NCBI GenBank assembly: GCA_003254905.1
Contig: QANU01056500.1
Coordinates: forward strand, 58,002 to 122,001
Origin: Nissolia schottii
Lineage: Eukaryota > Streptophyta > Magnoliopsida > Fabales > Fabaceae
Length of the DNA stretch: 64,000 bases
Direction of reading: 5' to 3'
The position numbers and the translations under genes are program-made. Of the stretch, positions 11,628 to 25,230 are shown piece by piece (positions within the stretch are counted from its first letter, which is position 1; every line of letters begins with the position of its first letter). A model generated the notes under the pieces. The model was not told the origin of the DNA and searched no databases. It saw only the letters and a list, made by a program, of their open reading frames with translations.

Positions 11628-12611
11628 CTACTAGTATTAAAAATTACTAAAACATTTTCAAGTTGTATAGGTGATCGATTAAAAAGATTAAAATAAAAGA
11701 AAATTTTAAAAGGTGATTAAAATTCAATTGATTTGTAATAATAAAGAGATTTTTTTCGTGTGACTTTTTCTTTTTGAGATTCAAAATTTAATTTAAAAAT
11801 TATTGAAATAAGGATAATTTTAGATTTTTTTGGGTCTTTATTTTATTAACTAAACATATTGTCATGTGTAATGTTTTTGTCACCTTCCTTATCTTCGATC
11901 ATGAACTAAATGCTAATGAATAGAATGACATACAAAGAGTAATTCAAGTGGTATGCTTAACAAATGCGGGACTTGTGCAATTTGAAATGAACAACAAAAC
12001 GCCAAACAAAGAAAAACAACATTGGAATATAAAGTAAAGCGGGAAGTAGGAAGAGATTTTTTTTCATGTGATGTAGAGTTTAATAATCTCGGAACATCAG
12101 AAAAGATATGGCAAATTATGCATTATAACGATAATAATTTAACTGGTGGAATTTGATGCTATGAGCAAGTCTTGTAAACTGTGCCCTCAAGTCCCAGATG
12201 GCATTGATAACCCAGCTTATTATAATTAAAATCAGATCTTCTACTTCTATCAAATAGATCAATCATCTTCAATGGGCATATCTTTAAAATTCGTTAAGAC
12301 TTGCATATAAATCATTGATGCTACAAACCAGGGATTCTGTTACAAATATTATGCCTTTTTTTTGGTCAAAATATTATGCCTTTTCAGGTAGTATGTTTGA
12401 TTTCTTCTACTTCATTAGGTAGTCAAAAACTCAGCAAGGCCCAACAAAAACATGGGCCGTGATGGCAGCCCAGTACCCACTGCGGCCCAATGAGGAAGCC
12501 ATAGTTTTCCGTCGTCTTGACTATAAAAGCTAATGAACGCCGATCTCTAAAGCTGAGGAGGGGACTCAAAAGGGCAGCAGAGCCACATGCTCTATTTGCC
12601 CCGTAATGAAT

Positions 12612-12613
<2 letters not shown>

Positions 12614-12651
<38 letters not shown>
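12614..12651. repeat. (AT)n microsatellite
   Basis: An uninterrupted AT dinucleotide run of about 38 bases. Confidence 0.9.
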
Positions 12652-12658
<7 letters not shown>

Positions 12659-13847
12659 AGTGGATCAATTTTAAATGTTACGCAAGTGATGAGAATTTAT
12701 TTTGGATTATGAGAAGCTCATCGATTTGCGAGCGATGTTTTATCCTCATACTTCCATGACTCTGATGCGCTTTCTCCATTTCTTTATACTATTTGTTTCT
12801 TATACTTCACAGAATTTCAATTCTCTCTCTCAAACAGCACCCCCTCTCTCTGTTTTTCCTTTTCAATTGATTTTAATTTTTAACGCTAAGGCTTTGTAAT
12901 TGTTTCCGAGTTCCAATAGTTTCGATTATAAAACCATATTTCTCCAAGATCACCATCGTTTTGTAATTGTTGAGATCAATTTAATTAAAAGGCAGCCGAT
13001 TTCCATCTGCTATTTTAATCATTCGTCGTTTTTCGGCCAACCTACAGGCGAATCGCAGACAAAAGTAATGGTTTTCAAGCATTAAGGACGAAGAAATGCT
13101 TAAGCCTTAGGTTTTTATTTTTCAATTTATTTGTGGGAAACTTTTAGCCTGAGTTATTCTTATCCGAAAAATCTGAGATTTTACTTTTTGCTAGTAACAT
13201 GGTTTTATTCACAAGTCCTCAAGATATTTCTAAAACATTTTCAACATAACAAAATAGTTTTAGCTGGAACTGGTTCGATGTTTATCCCTAATTATAATTG
13301 TCATTAGGGTTAATTAAGATTAAAATCTCAAAATAAGAATGGTTGGAGGTTATTCATCCTTAAATCATTATGATAAATAACATTTCACTTTTTAACTTTA
13401 TATAAAACTCCTTCATTTTTTCTACTAAGGTGGGATCCTCTTTTTAGAGGAATCAAATCTCATTTTATTATCCAATAACCTCACTGCAAAGAATTCAGGT
13501 CAGGTTACTTATGTTATTAGTCTTGTAAAGCCTGTTACACGTTGACATGAAAATTGATGTACACCGATCCATAAAGAGATAAATAAAAGATTTTACTGTC
13601 AAATTTCTTTTGTTTGTTAAATATTAAATTTAACACAGTAAATACATGAAAAACTTAAAAACTGTCTGCCTGAAGTACAACTCACTGGACTTCCCTGTTT
13701 TCTGGAGTCAAACAGGAAGGGCCAGGAGATAGTGAGCAACTCACTGAATCCTTAAGAATAACTTTCCGTCATCCATCGGGTATATCACCCACACTGGACT
13801 TCCTTTGCACTTGTTAGCTTTTTCTATAAATTTCTATAAATAATTAA

Positions 13848-14323
13848 GTAAGGCGTACATGAGTCAAGTTTAAGATAAAATAAAATTCGAGTAAATGAAT
13901 TTAGGTGGGGTTAGATGGATATTTTTCAAAAAACATTTTAAATTTAACTCAACTCAATGTCAATTGGATTAGGTTAGATAGTCAAGAAAAACGCATTTTC
14001 TTTATTTTAAAACAAAAATTATGCACTAAAGTAGACAACTATCACATTTTCTTTCACAATTTCATTTACCTTAAAATATGAATGTGATAAAACATAATTG
14101 TGATAAGAGAAGTAAGGAAAAAATATTTTTTATATAAAAATTTCAAATAATTATATTATCAAATCAAGTATTAAATTTTAAAATTGAAACCCAATATCTA
14201 ACTTAATTAGAATCGAGTTCATAAAAAATTATTCAAACCAACTCGATAACTCTGACCCAACCCAAAAATATTAAGGTTAACTCATTGATAGAGTTCATTG
14301 AACCCAGAAATATGCACCCCTAC
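13848..14323. mobile_element. Possible hAT-type MITE, decayed
   Basis: The left end TAAGGCGTACATGAG and the inverted right end TAGGGGTGCATATT are weakly similar. The interior resembles other 'gagtcaag ... gacccaaccc' hAT-like MITEs. No clean target duplication is seen. The call rests on end similarity and on resemblance to the element at 11287. Confidence 0.35.
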
Positions 14324-14980
14324 AACTGAGGAAAAAATTGTAATCTTAAGGTTAAGGTCAACTCTCATTCATAGAGTTCATTGAACCCACAAATATGCTC
14401 TAACCAAAGAGTGACCAACTCAATTAGACAAAAATAACTAACTTTTTTTGGCCGAGTTCCTTTTCAAGGATGCGGGTTCCATTGACGGGAAGTTGTTCTG
14501 CTACGACCTCATCCTTATACCAAAAACAAAATGTTTTTGTACCCACAAACAAAGTAAGAGAAACAAATATAACAAAAAAAGGTCCATTTTCTTTTACTCT
14601 GAACCATGGGGAGGTACGGAAAAGCCCCAAGAGTCTCGGACATCAAACACCCCATACTATCTTTCAAATTCCGAAATCAACATGACCGAAGCCCAGCCGT
14701 TTTCTTCTTAATACAGATCAAAATGGAAGGACACCAAACTTATTGATAAACTAAGTACATGCATAATAGGAATAGGAGTATGGAAGAATCAACTATTGTC
14801 TGACGGGGCACATTTCAAACCATTCAAAAGATAAATCAGCAAAATATAACAAGAGGGAGAAATATGACGAAAACTTGCATATGGTTGGCCGTAGATACAC
14901 GACTAGCACTAGCAGCACCGAAGCTGGATCAGTTTACCATTGGGGCATCGTTACCTAAGTTTGTTCCCACTACTAGCCTT

Positions 14981-17900
14981 CTACTCGTTGTAAGCATCAT
15001 CACCCTCCTCTTCATAATCCTCCTCATCCTCTGCAGTTGCGTCCTGGTATTGCTGGTACTCTGCAACTAAATCATTCATGTTACTCTCTGCCTCTGTGAA
15101 CTCCATCTCGTCCATTCCTTCCCCAGTGTACCAGTGCAAGAAAGCTTTGCGTCGGAACATAGCAGTGAACTGCTCACTAACCCTCCTAAACATCTCCTGA
15201 ATTGAGGTTGAGTTTCCAATAAAAGTGGATGACATCTTCAAATTCTTGGGTGGAATATCACACACACTGGACTTCACATTGTTGGGAATCCATTCAACAA
15301 AGTATGACGAGTTCTTGTTCTGCACATTGATCATTTGCTCATCCACCTCTTTGGTGCTCATCTTTCCCCTGAACATTGCAGATGCAGTCAAGTATCGGCC
15401 ATGGCGGGGATCAGCGGCACACATCATATTCTTGGCGTCCCACATTTGCTGAGTAAGTTCCGGGACAGTAAGGGAGACATACTGCTGCGATCCACGAGAT
15501 GTGAGAGGTGCAAACCCCACCATGAAAAAATGAAGACGTGGGAATGGAATCAGATTGACAGCCAGCTTCCTGAGGTCAGAGTTCAGTTGACCGGGAAACC
15601 TTAAGCAACATGTAACTCCACTCATAGTAGCAGAAATCAGATGGTTCAGATCACCAACTGCAATTAGACCACAAGGAAAGAAATGAACAGTGGTTATCAT
15701 TAAGTTATATGCATTAATCTGTGAGAGAATTGGGGCAGAAGAGATGATACTTACAGCTTGGGGTGCTGAGTTTTAAAGTCCTGAAGCAAATGTCATAAAG
15801 CGCTTCATTGTCAAGAACCATGCACTCATCAGCATTTTCCACCAGCTGGTGCACAGATAAAGTGGCATTGTATGGCTCCACAACAGTGTCAGAAACCTTT
15901 GGAGATGGGAAAACAGAGAAAGTGAGCATCATTCTATCTGGGTATTCCTCCCTAATCTTTGAGATCAACAGTGTTCCCATTCCAGAACCAGTGCCTCCAC
16001 CAAGAGAGTGGCAGACTTGAAAACCTGACAAAATTAATTGTATTTTTCAGTATAAAAGACAACAAATATGCAAGTTCACAAATAATTTTAAGTCTCAAAA
16101 CAATTAAACTATCAAAAATCAGATTTCAGGCAGCATTTTCCAAGTTTCACCCCTCTCTAATAAAATAAAAGGGCACATTAAGACTACGAAAGAATATCAA
16201 TCCCATGTCTCTCTGCACCCCATTTGAGATCCATGATCACAATTGCGAACTATATAGCGCAACTCAGCAGAGACCATTCATGTTGTTTCTGACTGATGTA
16301 TAGCTCCGTCTAGCTCCTACTAGACCACCATTATCAGATACTGCCTAAGTAGCAAGCCATAATTGAGCAAAAAAGAAACAACTTTGGTTCATGAATCTAG
16401 GCTGGTTTATCATATGGATACAAGTGAATTCCAATGGTAACTCTGAACCCAGATGCAGGTAGTAAAATAATTAGTACACTGGAGTAACTTGTTCCTTTTA
16501 ACTAGATCCATACTGAAACTGAATACAAACTTTGATGTACCATTTTTCTTTCTGGATACTGCTAATTCATGTTTAATTTTTCCTCAATCTTAATTCAAAT
16601 AGGATAGTAAGGCTCCACCTATTAGTCCCAACAATCTAACGTGCCTTAATTTTACTTTTGTCAACTAGTTAAAAGGATAAACACAACCTCAGTGCCTTAT
16701 AACAGGACCATGTTTTGACAATAGTACGAAAACAATAGGGATAGGAAAAGAACCAGATATTTATAGATTTTTATATTTAATTATGAACCAGCATAAAAAG
16801 ATAATGTGGTCCCCCCCGGACCTTCCTGTCTAAACTCCAGAAAACATGGACCATGTTGACAGCTCAGCCTTGTCAATATCTCCCAAAAGCAAGCAATATA
16901 CAAAGGCCTATTGTCAACTAGAGAGAATAACGATTGAGAGAGCAATTATTGATCTGGAAATCTGGCAATAATAAAATCCTGATGCTAGTTGTTTCAGATC
17001 TACTATCATTTTCTTTTTTTCATGATAGATCTACTGATAACATCATGACAGAGGATAAACGATCTAGAAAACAAAGGGTGTAGATATGACACTGTTTGAA
17101 TTGTGATTTATGAAACATCTACCGTTCATTAAGATCCCGGTGATATTCGTATAATCCCTAAAATATAATTATTGTACAAATGCGAAAGGGATCTCTTAAA
17201 AAGTGTTCTATCAAACAAGTACAATTGAGTCAAAACAAGTATAAAACACGGCTTATGGTGTATCAGCAATTCAGCAGTTTCTACGCAATATTGAGTTGAA
17301 CTTAGGAGTCGAATTTCAGTGTCACTCATAAGAGTAAAATCGATGTGTTCAATCAAATCAATTATCATCCTCCATTATCATAAATCAAACTTCAACAGCA
17401 ACAGAACCATAGTTATCACTGACAAAGAAGCACTGCGAGACATGTACATTGTAAATTAACGGATCTACAAGTGCATTGTTGCACGAACGTTTCTCAATCG
17501 GAGCTTAATCGATCAGATCGATCGAGCACCGAGCACCGAAACACAACTAAAAGCATAAATCAACAAGAAAATGAACCAAAAAAGGACGCAGATCAGCAAT
17601 CAAATTACCTTGCAAGCAGTCACAGTTCTCAGCCTCCTTGCGAACGACATCGAGAACAGCGTCGATCAACTCCGCACCTTCGGTGTAGTGACCTTTGGCC
17701 CAGTTGTTACCGGCACCGGACTGGCCAAAGACGAAGTTGTCAGGGCGGAAGATCTTGCCGTAGGGGCCAGATCTGATGCTGTCCATGGTTCCAGGCTCGA
17801 GATCCATGAGCACAGCCCTGGGAACGTACCTTCCGCCGGAGGCCTCATTGTAGTAGACGTTGATCCTCTCGAGCTGGATGTCGGAGGAGGCGTCGCCGCT

Positions 17901-18008
17901 GTACTTTCCGGTTGGATCGATGCCGTGCTCGTCGCAGATCACCTCCCAGAATTTCGACCCGATCTGGTTCCCGCATTGGCCTCCCTGCACGTGCAAGATC
18001 TCCCTCAT
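14981..18008 (-). CDS. TUBB: Beta-tubulin
   Basis: Three exons on the minus strand, 17609-18008, 15755-16024 and 14981-15657, give 448 residues, the normal length for the family. The protein polymerises with alpha-tubulin into microtubules. The N-terminus is [17 protein letters not shown], with the MREI tetrapeptide that controls tubulin mRNA stability in animals. The GTP-binding loop GGGTGSG is at about residues 142-148. [18 protein letters not shown] and [15 protein letters not shown] are hallmark segments. The C-terminal tail is acidic ([10 protein letters not shown]). Introns have phase 1 and phase 2 junctions that join cleanly, and the two-intron layout is the usual plant TUB structure. 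Intron 1 is long (1584 bp). No break is seen. Which TUB paralogue it is cannot be told. Confidence 0.97.
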
Positions 18009-18239
18009 GGTTACTGGAAGAAGAGAAAGAGATTGAGATTTAGGGTTTGGTGTTGAGAGGGGGAGAGGGAAATGAAAACGAATGAGATCGGGGGATAGCG
18101 GTTCAAGAGAGAGTGCACATTTATCGTGGGAGAGGGTTGAGGGAGTTTGAGAGAAACTCGGGGGTTAGGATGGTAATAATGGCGGGCGGGATATTTTGTT
18201 TTCAAGTGTGGTGCTCTGTGCCGTTCATTCATCTAGGGT

Positions 18240-20285
18240 GACAGCCATGGTATGGTACGGGATCCAACTGATTTCCAGCGCATAACTGTACCCCACGTTA
18301 TCACTCACCCCCAGGGCCCCACCTCTCTTTCTCTCTGCTCTATCCTTCCGATTATTGCTTAAAATTTCGGTGCATCTCTAGACCAACCAATAATATACAT
18401 CATATCATATGCTATCACAAGTGAGTCATACTTTCTTTAGTAATTTTTCTAATTTATTAAAAAAAATCACCGTCTAATGCAATTTGATATTATAAAAACA
18501 AAAATTTTGTTCAACTTATGAAACGTGATTCCCCGTGCTTCCGGAGATGGATTTTCAGCCTAATGATGAGTGCAAAATGCAGGTAATTAATTTTTTATGT
18601 AAACTTTAGAAGTAACGATTCATATTATTTAACGTTTACAAAATAATCATTAGTCACAGTAGTTGAGAAAACTTAAGGGAGATAAAGTGTAAAGGACGAA
18701 TGAGATTATGAGAAACATTGTAACATTTCTCTGTTAAGTCTTGAAGTATTAGAATTTTCTTTTGTGGGGAGGTTGAGCTATGGTCCCAACTAGAGGGCCT
18801 GTGTTGTTTTCCTATTCTGATTGCCCTGCTGACGTTTTTTCCAATTTGAAAATTAGTTTGTCTTATTTTTTGTTTTGTCCAATTAGAAAATTTAGTCAAA
18901 TCATGAACTACACAATAATGCAGCTTAACCAGGCCTTGGCCCAACCTAGAAACAAGCCAGCCCAACATCGAAACCCTAAACAATAGTTCTCCGCATTTCC
19001 TTCTTCGGTCATTGATACATGCTGAAGCAATTGAGCTTTGACCAAAAAAATAAAGCAATTGAGCTGACCTGGAAAGAGAAAGAAAAAAAGCAATTTAGTT
19101 GACCGACCAAGAAGGAAAAAGAAAAAAAAAACTTTGGTCTTTAAAATGTAAATTCGAGTCTCTTTAATATTTAGAATTTAAATTATAATTTTTTAATTAT
19201 TAAAATTATAAATTGTGAATCAAATTAGTTTTTTAATTTATTTTTATTATTTTATTGTTATATTTTTATTAATTTTTGTATTACATAAGAATGTGATAAC
19301 AATAAATGTTATATGACAACCACTTTGAGCAAATGTGACTTTATTTATCACCATAACTACTATGGTGACTCCATTTGTTTTTTTAAGTGTTACTACAATT
19401 CATTTTCAATCTTAGTTGATGTTATTGTTTATTCTATTGTGATAAATTAATAAAAATGTAATAATAGAGTAATGATAATGACTTTGGTTAATTTGATTGA
19501 CAACTTACAATTTTAATAATTAAAATTAAATTTTAAATTTTAATGAGCAAAGTAACTCGAACTTATACTTTTGACCGCGTTACCCAAAAAAAAAAAGCAA
19601 TTTAGTTCGAGCCAAGACCAAAAAATAAAAATGGAATTGAACTTGAGCTAAGTTTGTCTCTCTCCTAGAACCAACAATCTCATTCATAAAAGAGAAAAAA
19701 TGAGCATCATGAACATGCTGTATCAATCTTCTTGCCAACAAAAATATCAGTAAAAAAATTTCCTCTAAGATATATTTTACTTTTTTTAATGGTCCAACGT
19801 TATGTTTATATTAAGGGTAAGAAAATCAAATTGAAAATCAAATCAATTGAAGTAGAGGTTCAAAGACTCATAGGTTTAACTATGGTTGAATAAAATTATA
19901 TATTTTATTATTTATATGTATATATATATATATATGATTAATTATGTATTATAGAATAAATAAGAATAAAGAATTTGGTATATATATATATTGGTATATA
20001 TAAAAAATTGGTATATATATATATATATTTTAATTGTACTTAAAAAAAATAAAGAATTTGTCCAATTTTGACAACTAATTCACCGATTTTGACTGATTCT
20101 CTCACCAATTCTTAAGACAAGCAATTGTTTGGAGCAAATTGAATCAGATAGGAATTTAGTTCCCAGTTCAACCAATTGTACCAACTGATCCAATTTAATT
20201 TTCAAAACCATGGTTTAGATATTTAATGGTCAATGTACTAGAATAGAATGGTACAAAGGAATTAAATATTGAATTCCAGGGTGTG
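18240..20285. other. Spacer upstream of the tubulin gene
   Basis: No supportable gene. It is AT-rich, with TA-dinucleotide runs near 19915-20030. The tubulin promoter must lie between about 18010 and 18400. No convincing TATA box was found there on the minus strand. Confidence 0.5.
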
Positions 20286-22669
20286 TGAAATATCCTAGCT
20301 AGCTAACTTACGCTTAAGTCACAAACTTGCTAGCTAAGTTGTTATCTGCTTTCGTGGGGATAATATTTAGTCTCGTTTATACTTTAAAAATATTGTTACC
20401 CAAAATATGGACAAGTTAAAATTTTCCTTGTCACGTTAGAGCCTTGTCAAGTTAAATTAGGAGCCTTGTCACGTTAGAGCATACATGGCAAGCAGAAACA
20501 TAGCATGCTTAAATATAAATAAAGATATAATTAATACATGCCAAGATAACAAACAACGGTCCTTCATACATTCATAAGCAAATACAAAATTAGTATTATA
20601 AGTGTTAAGTGCAAATATCACATAGAAGTACAAGTACACATATATAATCTACTAGCTAATCGTCTAGTCTTCAGCCATCCTCCCTTGGGAGGTTCTTCCT
20701 CATGTAGCTCTTCTCCTTGTCCCTCTTCGAATCCTGAAGTCATGGATGAGTAGTGTGAGAACATAGCGCTCTCAGTGGGAAACCTTAGGGATTAGGGAGT
20801 TTCTTATCCTCATTCACGCTTCAGGCAGCACAGGGTTTTCTAGGTATTACAGTTATACTATATCCTTACTATTTATTAATATTCATGCTAAGCCTAAACA
20901 GCTTTATCTAAATTATCTATGTGACTGGGGAACCTACTCTTCATTAACTAAGTCATCTGTTCTCTACCTTACTTCCTAAATCACATATAATCACATAATT
21001 CACATAATCACATAATAAGCTTCAGTGTGCGTCCACTTATAACCGTGCCCATTTTAATTATAAGCTTCTTCGCACATCCAATTATGTACAATTATATATC
21101 ACTTAGAGCACATACTCAAGCTCAACCCCCCCGGTAATGGTGGCCTACCGCCACAAGCTTCATTTTTGTATCAGTACCGCGAGAACCAGGCAGCGCTCAA
21201 CCTAAGTAACTCACGATAGGAGAATCCATCCTTATGCTAGGGACGAGATATACCCAAGGTTCAGCTTGTCTTTCCTACTGGCTAGTGGCACAGCTAGGAA
21301 AAGAATCCTTTAACCTCCTTTATTCCTTTTAGGGACTTAATGACGTCATGCCCTTTTCCTTTTTCCTTTCCTTTCCTTAATCCATTCCATGACACCTAAT
21401 CACATAAGACATACATCAATACAGTCCATTCCAGTCAACATCAATACAGTCCATTCCAGTTAACAGTCCATATGCCTTAAACATAAATCATCAATTCATA
21501 ACAATTAACATTCTTAGTAAAATTAGTAGATTCATGGATAATTACAATTAGTGTAAAAATTGTGTTTAAGTAAAGTTTCTGGTTCAGAAAATGACAAGTT
21601 TCGAAATGGAGATTCTGAACTTCAATCAGGCCGCTTAGGGCATAGGGTAAACCGCTCAGCATGAACCCTAGCCGCTCAGCGTCCCCTGACGAACTTGAGC
21701 TCCTAGTTCTTGCAATTTTCCATGTTCTACAAGGTTTCCTACAATCAATCCTTAAAGCATTTCTTCCATCATTCATAATTCATTCCTAACCACAATAAAC
21801 ATACTTTCCATGTTCCATAAATCATTTTCATCATAAGTTCATACTTTCCAAAAATCTATTCATGAAGCACATAGCACATCTGGCACATATTCACATATTC
21901 ATGTAACACATAACACATAGAACATACATAGCTCAACATCTCAAGTTTAAACATATCATTAACATAAATCATCAATTTCTAACAATAACAAGAAACTTAC
22001 TTTCCTCATCAATTTCAACATATATAAAGAACATAAATTCATTCTCCAACCTTTCTTGAACATAAACAGACATCAAACTAGTAACTAGTAACTAGTAAAA
22101 CAGACATCTGGTTTCTGTCAGAAAATAGCGATCAGAAATCGGAGAGGTCCAAGACCTTACCCCAAGGTTTTTGATAGCCCTAAGATCATTTTTCATGATT
22201 AAAAGTCAGATTTCACTCCCACTTCCACGAAATTACAGTTTGCCCCTTTTTTCCAAAATTATCGTTTCGCTCCCGTAAATGCCTGTTTTCTTTGGAATTT
22301 TTGTTCTCAAAAACTCGATGGACTCAAGACTTTCCCTTAAGGTTTTTGATAGTTCTAAACCCATATTTAATAAAAATAAACCTTGTTTTTCAGTCCCAAG
22401 ATGGGAAATTTCCGTTTTGCCCTTTTTCACAAAAATCTCATTTTCTGTCTGTTTGCTAAGAAATTCATTGGGGACTCCAAAAATCATAAAACTTGACGTC
22501 CCCACTCAAAATTTCGTGTAGAATCCAAAAATAACATTAATTTTTCAAGATAAAAATCCAAGAATACAGTTTTTGATAAAAACGTGATATAATTCCGTTT
22601 ACCGCTTAGGCTTTCCTAACTTCTGACAGAAGCACAGACAGTACCAACAAATCCAGACAATCACTAACA

Positions 22670-22700
<31 letters not shown>

Positions 22701-24117
22701 TCAAAGTCACATAAAAGGAATCCTAACCACATGTATTTCTAGCACAAAACACATTTCAACACATCCTAAATCACATAGACAGTGATTATGTCAGTTTACC
22801 CACGTTTTCGCGTCTGACGACGGTTTCTGCTACTTCCTTTGACCTTGTCTCCCACGGTGATGCTTCTTCTTGGGATGAATTTCTCGAAGCTTTCTCTAGG
22901 GATTATGAGGGATTTTGTGGGTTAAGGTTAGGGAGTTATGGAAGAACTTTGTCTAGGTTTAGTATAGGAGGTCTCTAGGTCTCTGGTTTAACTGCATAAT
23001 TATTGATTATGTGATTGGACAGAGTTTTGGCAAGATTTTCCATTTTTCCTCCACATTTTCAGATTTAGGGGGGTATTTATAGGCCATGGGACGAAATCCA
23101 CTTTCCCATTTTTCCCTTAGTCCAATTTACCTTTTTGCCCCTCGCTTATGTCATGCATGACATCACTAATGGTGACTAACCTCCCATGAGTCACCATTTG
23201 ACTTCTTGACCAGCCACTTGGCCTCTTTGTGGCTGTGTATGGCCTTGTGTCTTGGCCAATTTTGTGGCCAAGAATTAACGGGTCTCGGCAGATCAATTTT
23301 GATCAGGTTTTATCGTTTCCGGTCATGGTACTTCGCGTATGGTCATTCTAAAAATATTTCGATCACATCTTTGTGATCTCCTAATTTTTCCTGAGCAATA
23401 CTCTAGGGTCATTTAGGTATTTATGAATGCTAGTCTGTAGCCGTACCTTTTACGGATACTTTAGATGTGTGGTTGTATTCAGATGGCAGAAAGGGTTTGT
23501 TCTAGTGTCTGCAGAATTTCCTGAAACTGAGCAGAATTTCTTCTACAGACAGTTCAACCTAAGATTTTATATTTCTAATAGTTTATCCTACAACGAGAAT
23601 CGCTGAACAGCTGTCGAGCGAGATTTTTGCCGAACAGGAAGCGGGATGCTACATGATGAATCGCTAGAGAAGGTTATAGGACTTTGCCTTGTAAATTTTG
23701 TTCTTTTGTGCATGTGGACACCCTGTGATTCCTTCAAAGGCTAGCCGAATTGCTTTTTCCCTTTGGAACCAAATGCTGATCACGTTTGATCATTTTTGGT
23801 CGTTACCTGTTCTGATGTTCTGCGTACGGGTATCCGAAGACATTAACTTAAGTTGATCCACTAATGTTTCTTGTATAGGATTTGAGTTAATCTAAGGTAT
23901 TTGTGAACTTTCCTCCATAACCATATATTTTACAAATACCTTAGACCCACTATTGCACTTGGAGGACAAAAAAGGATCCGTTTTAGTGTCTGCAAAATTT
24001 TAAGAAAACGAACAGAATTATTTCTACAGACACTTTTAACCCGAAGACTTGTGTGAGGGATTGTTTCCCTTATTTAATTTATGAAATCTTTGCTAAGGGA
24101 AAAAGCGGGATGTTACA
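20286..24117. mobile_element. Solo-type long LTR of the Ty3/gypsy-like family (copy 2 of 3)
   Basis: It starts TGAAATATCCTAGCTAGC and ends GGGATGTTACA, with GTGTG directly on both sides (20281-20285 and 24118-24122) as the probable 5-bp target duplication. It shares the block 'tagctagcta ... cgcttaagtc' at its start and 'ctcagtgggaaaccttag' at about 20771 with the copy at 59401. It is about 3.8 kb, against 2.3 kb for copy 3, partly because the 3' part occurs twice: one terminus-like sequence lies near 23641-23654 and the true one at 24117. No internal coding region is present. It is a fossil. The low-complexity target duplication lowers certainty about the exact left end. Confidence 0.7.
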
Positions 24118-24122
24118 GTGTG

Positions 24123-24926
24123 AATATGAGATAATATAAGGTATAAAAATGTCCATCTTTGAGTTTAATTACTATGCACTAATATTATAAAATTTGTTTA
24201 CATAATTAATATACAATAATTAATCTCTAATTATTTTTTGAAATTTACTAATTGGTGCATTTCTTAAGGAACCTATAATAAAAAGTTTGAATAATTTTTA
24301 ATACATTTTATGCAATGAAACTTTAAACTTTATCTTGAAAATCTAATTTTTTTGATGTTTAATAAAATTATTATTTTTACATTATTTAAATCTTATACTT
24401 CTCAAATTGATAAATATAGCTTGTTTATCACTGTATTCAAATATTTTTTTTTAATAAATTTAGTCTTTTTGGTGTGTATTAATATATATAATTACAAATA
24501 CAATTCATTTGAAATTATTACAGACAATATTAATTTGAAACTACCTTGAAGTGCTTCGATTCAATTAACCTAACTAAAAACTGAAAGAATTTAAGAATTG
24601 AATTTCGTGCAGAAAAAATCAAAGGAAAGGTGGGCGCGAGTTCTATTCCTTAGTTTTCACGTTTTAATGGATAAATAGAAAAATATCGCATGTTCACCAA
24701 TCAAATTAATACATATTCTAAAAACATTAGCATTCAATCATTAATTTTAATTTATATAATTTTAAAATATATAAAAAAATTAATGAGTACTTAATAATTT
24801 AAAACATACATTAAATATATTTTATGAACATAATAATATAAGTAATATTTTAAAAATATAATAAATCAACTTATAAATTAACTTAGATATTTTAATAAAT
24901 AACACTTAAAATATTGTGTGTTTAAT

Positions 24927-24973
<47 letters not shown>

Positions 24974-25230
24974 CATGTGAGTCGATTTGTTTGGTCTCCA
25001 AATAAAATTTTAAAATATTTATGCATTTAATATGTCAAAATTACTTTTTAAACATTAAACATGATATAAACATTCATACGTCGATACATATTATAAGACT
25101 TACCCTAACATTAATATGTTTGAGAGATTAAATATACTATTTATATTATAGACTTAAATAAGTTTTTAATCCATTTAATATCAAAAAGTTTATGTTTGGT
25201 CTCTAGAAAATTTTTCGTTATGATTTAATC
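24123..25230. other. AT-rich spacer with an (AT)n run
   Basis: No supportable gene. An (AT)n microsatellite lies at 24930-24970. The whole stretch is extremely AT-rich. Confidence 0.5.

Larger units (their letters stand above)
11636..14740. other. Gene-poor AT-rich spacer between the EAR gene and the tubulin gene
   Basis: No supportable gene. It contains a long (AT)n run (12614-12651), a possible MITE (13848-14323), and a short GGGCC-rich patch near 12440-12500. A partial duplicate of the 'gagttcattgaaccca' block (about 14290 and 14370) lies near the end. Confidence 0.5.

Noticed and set aside
12423-12668. Minus-strand frame ending in a GGGCC-rich patch
   Set aside because: Half of the frame is the (AT)n microsatellite. 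No other evidence of a gene, although the GGGCC words resemble promoter site II elements.
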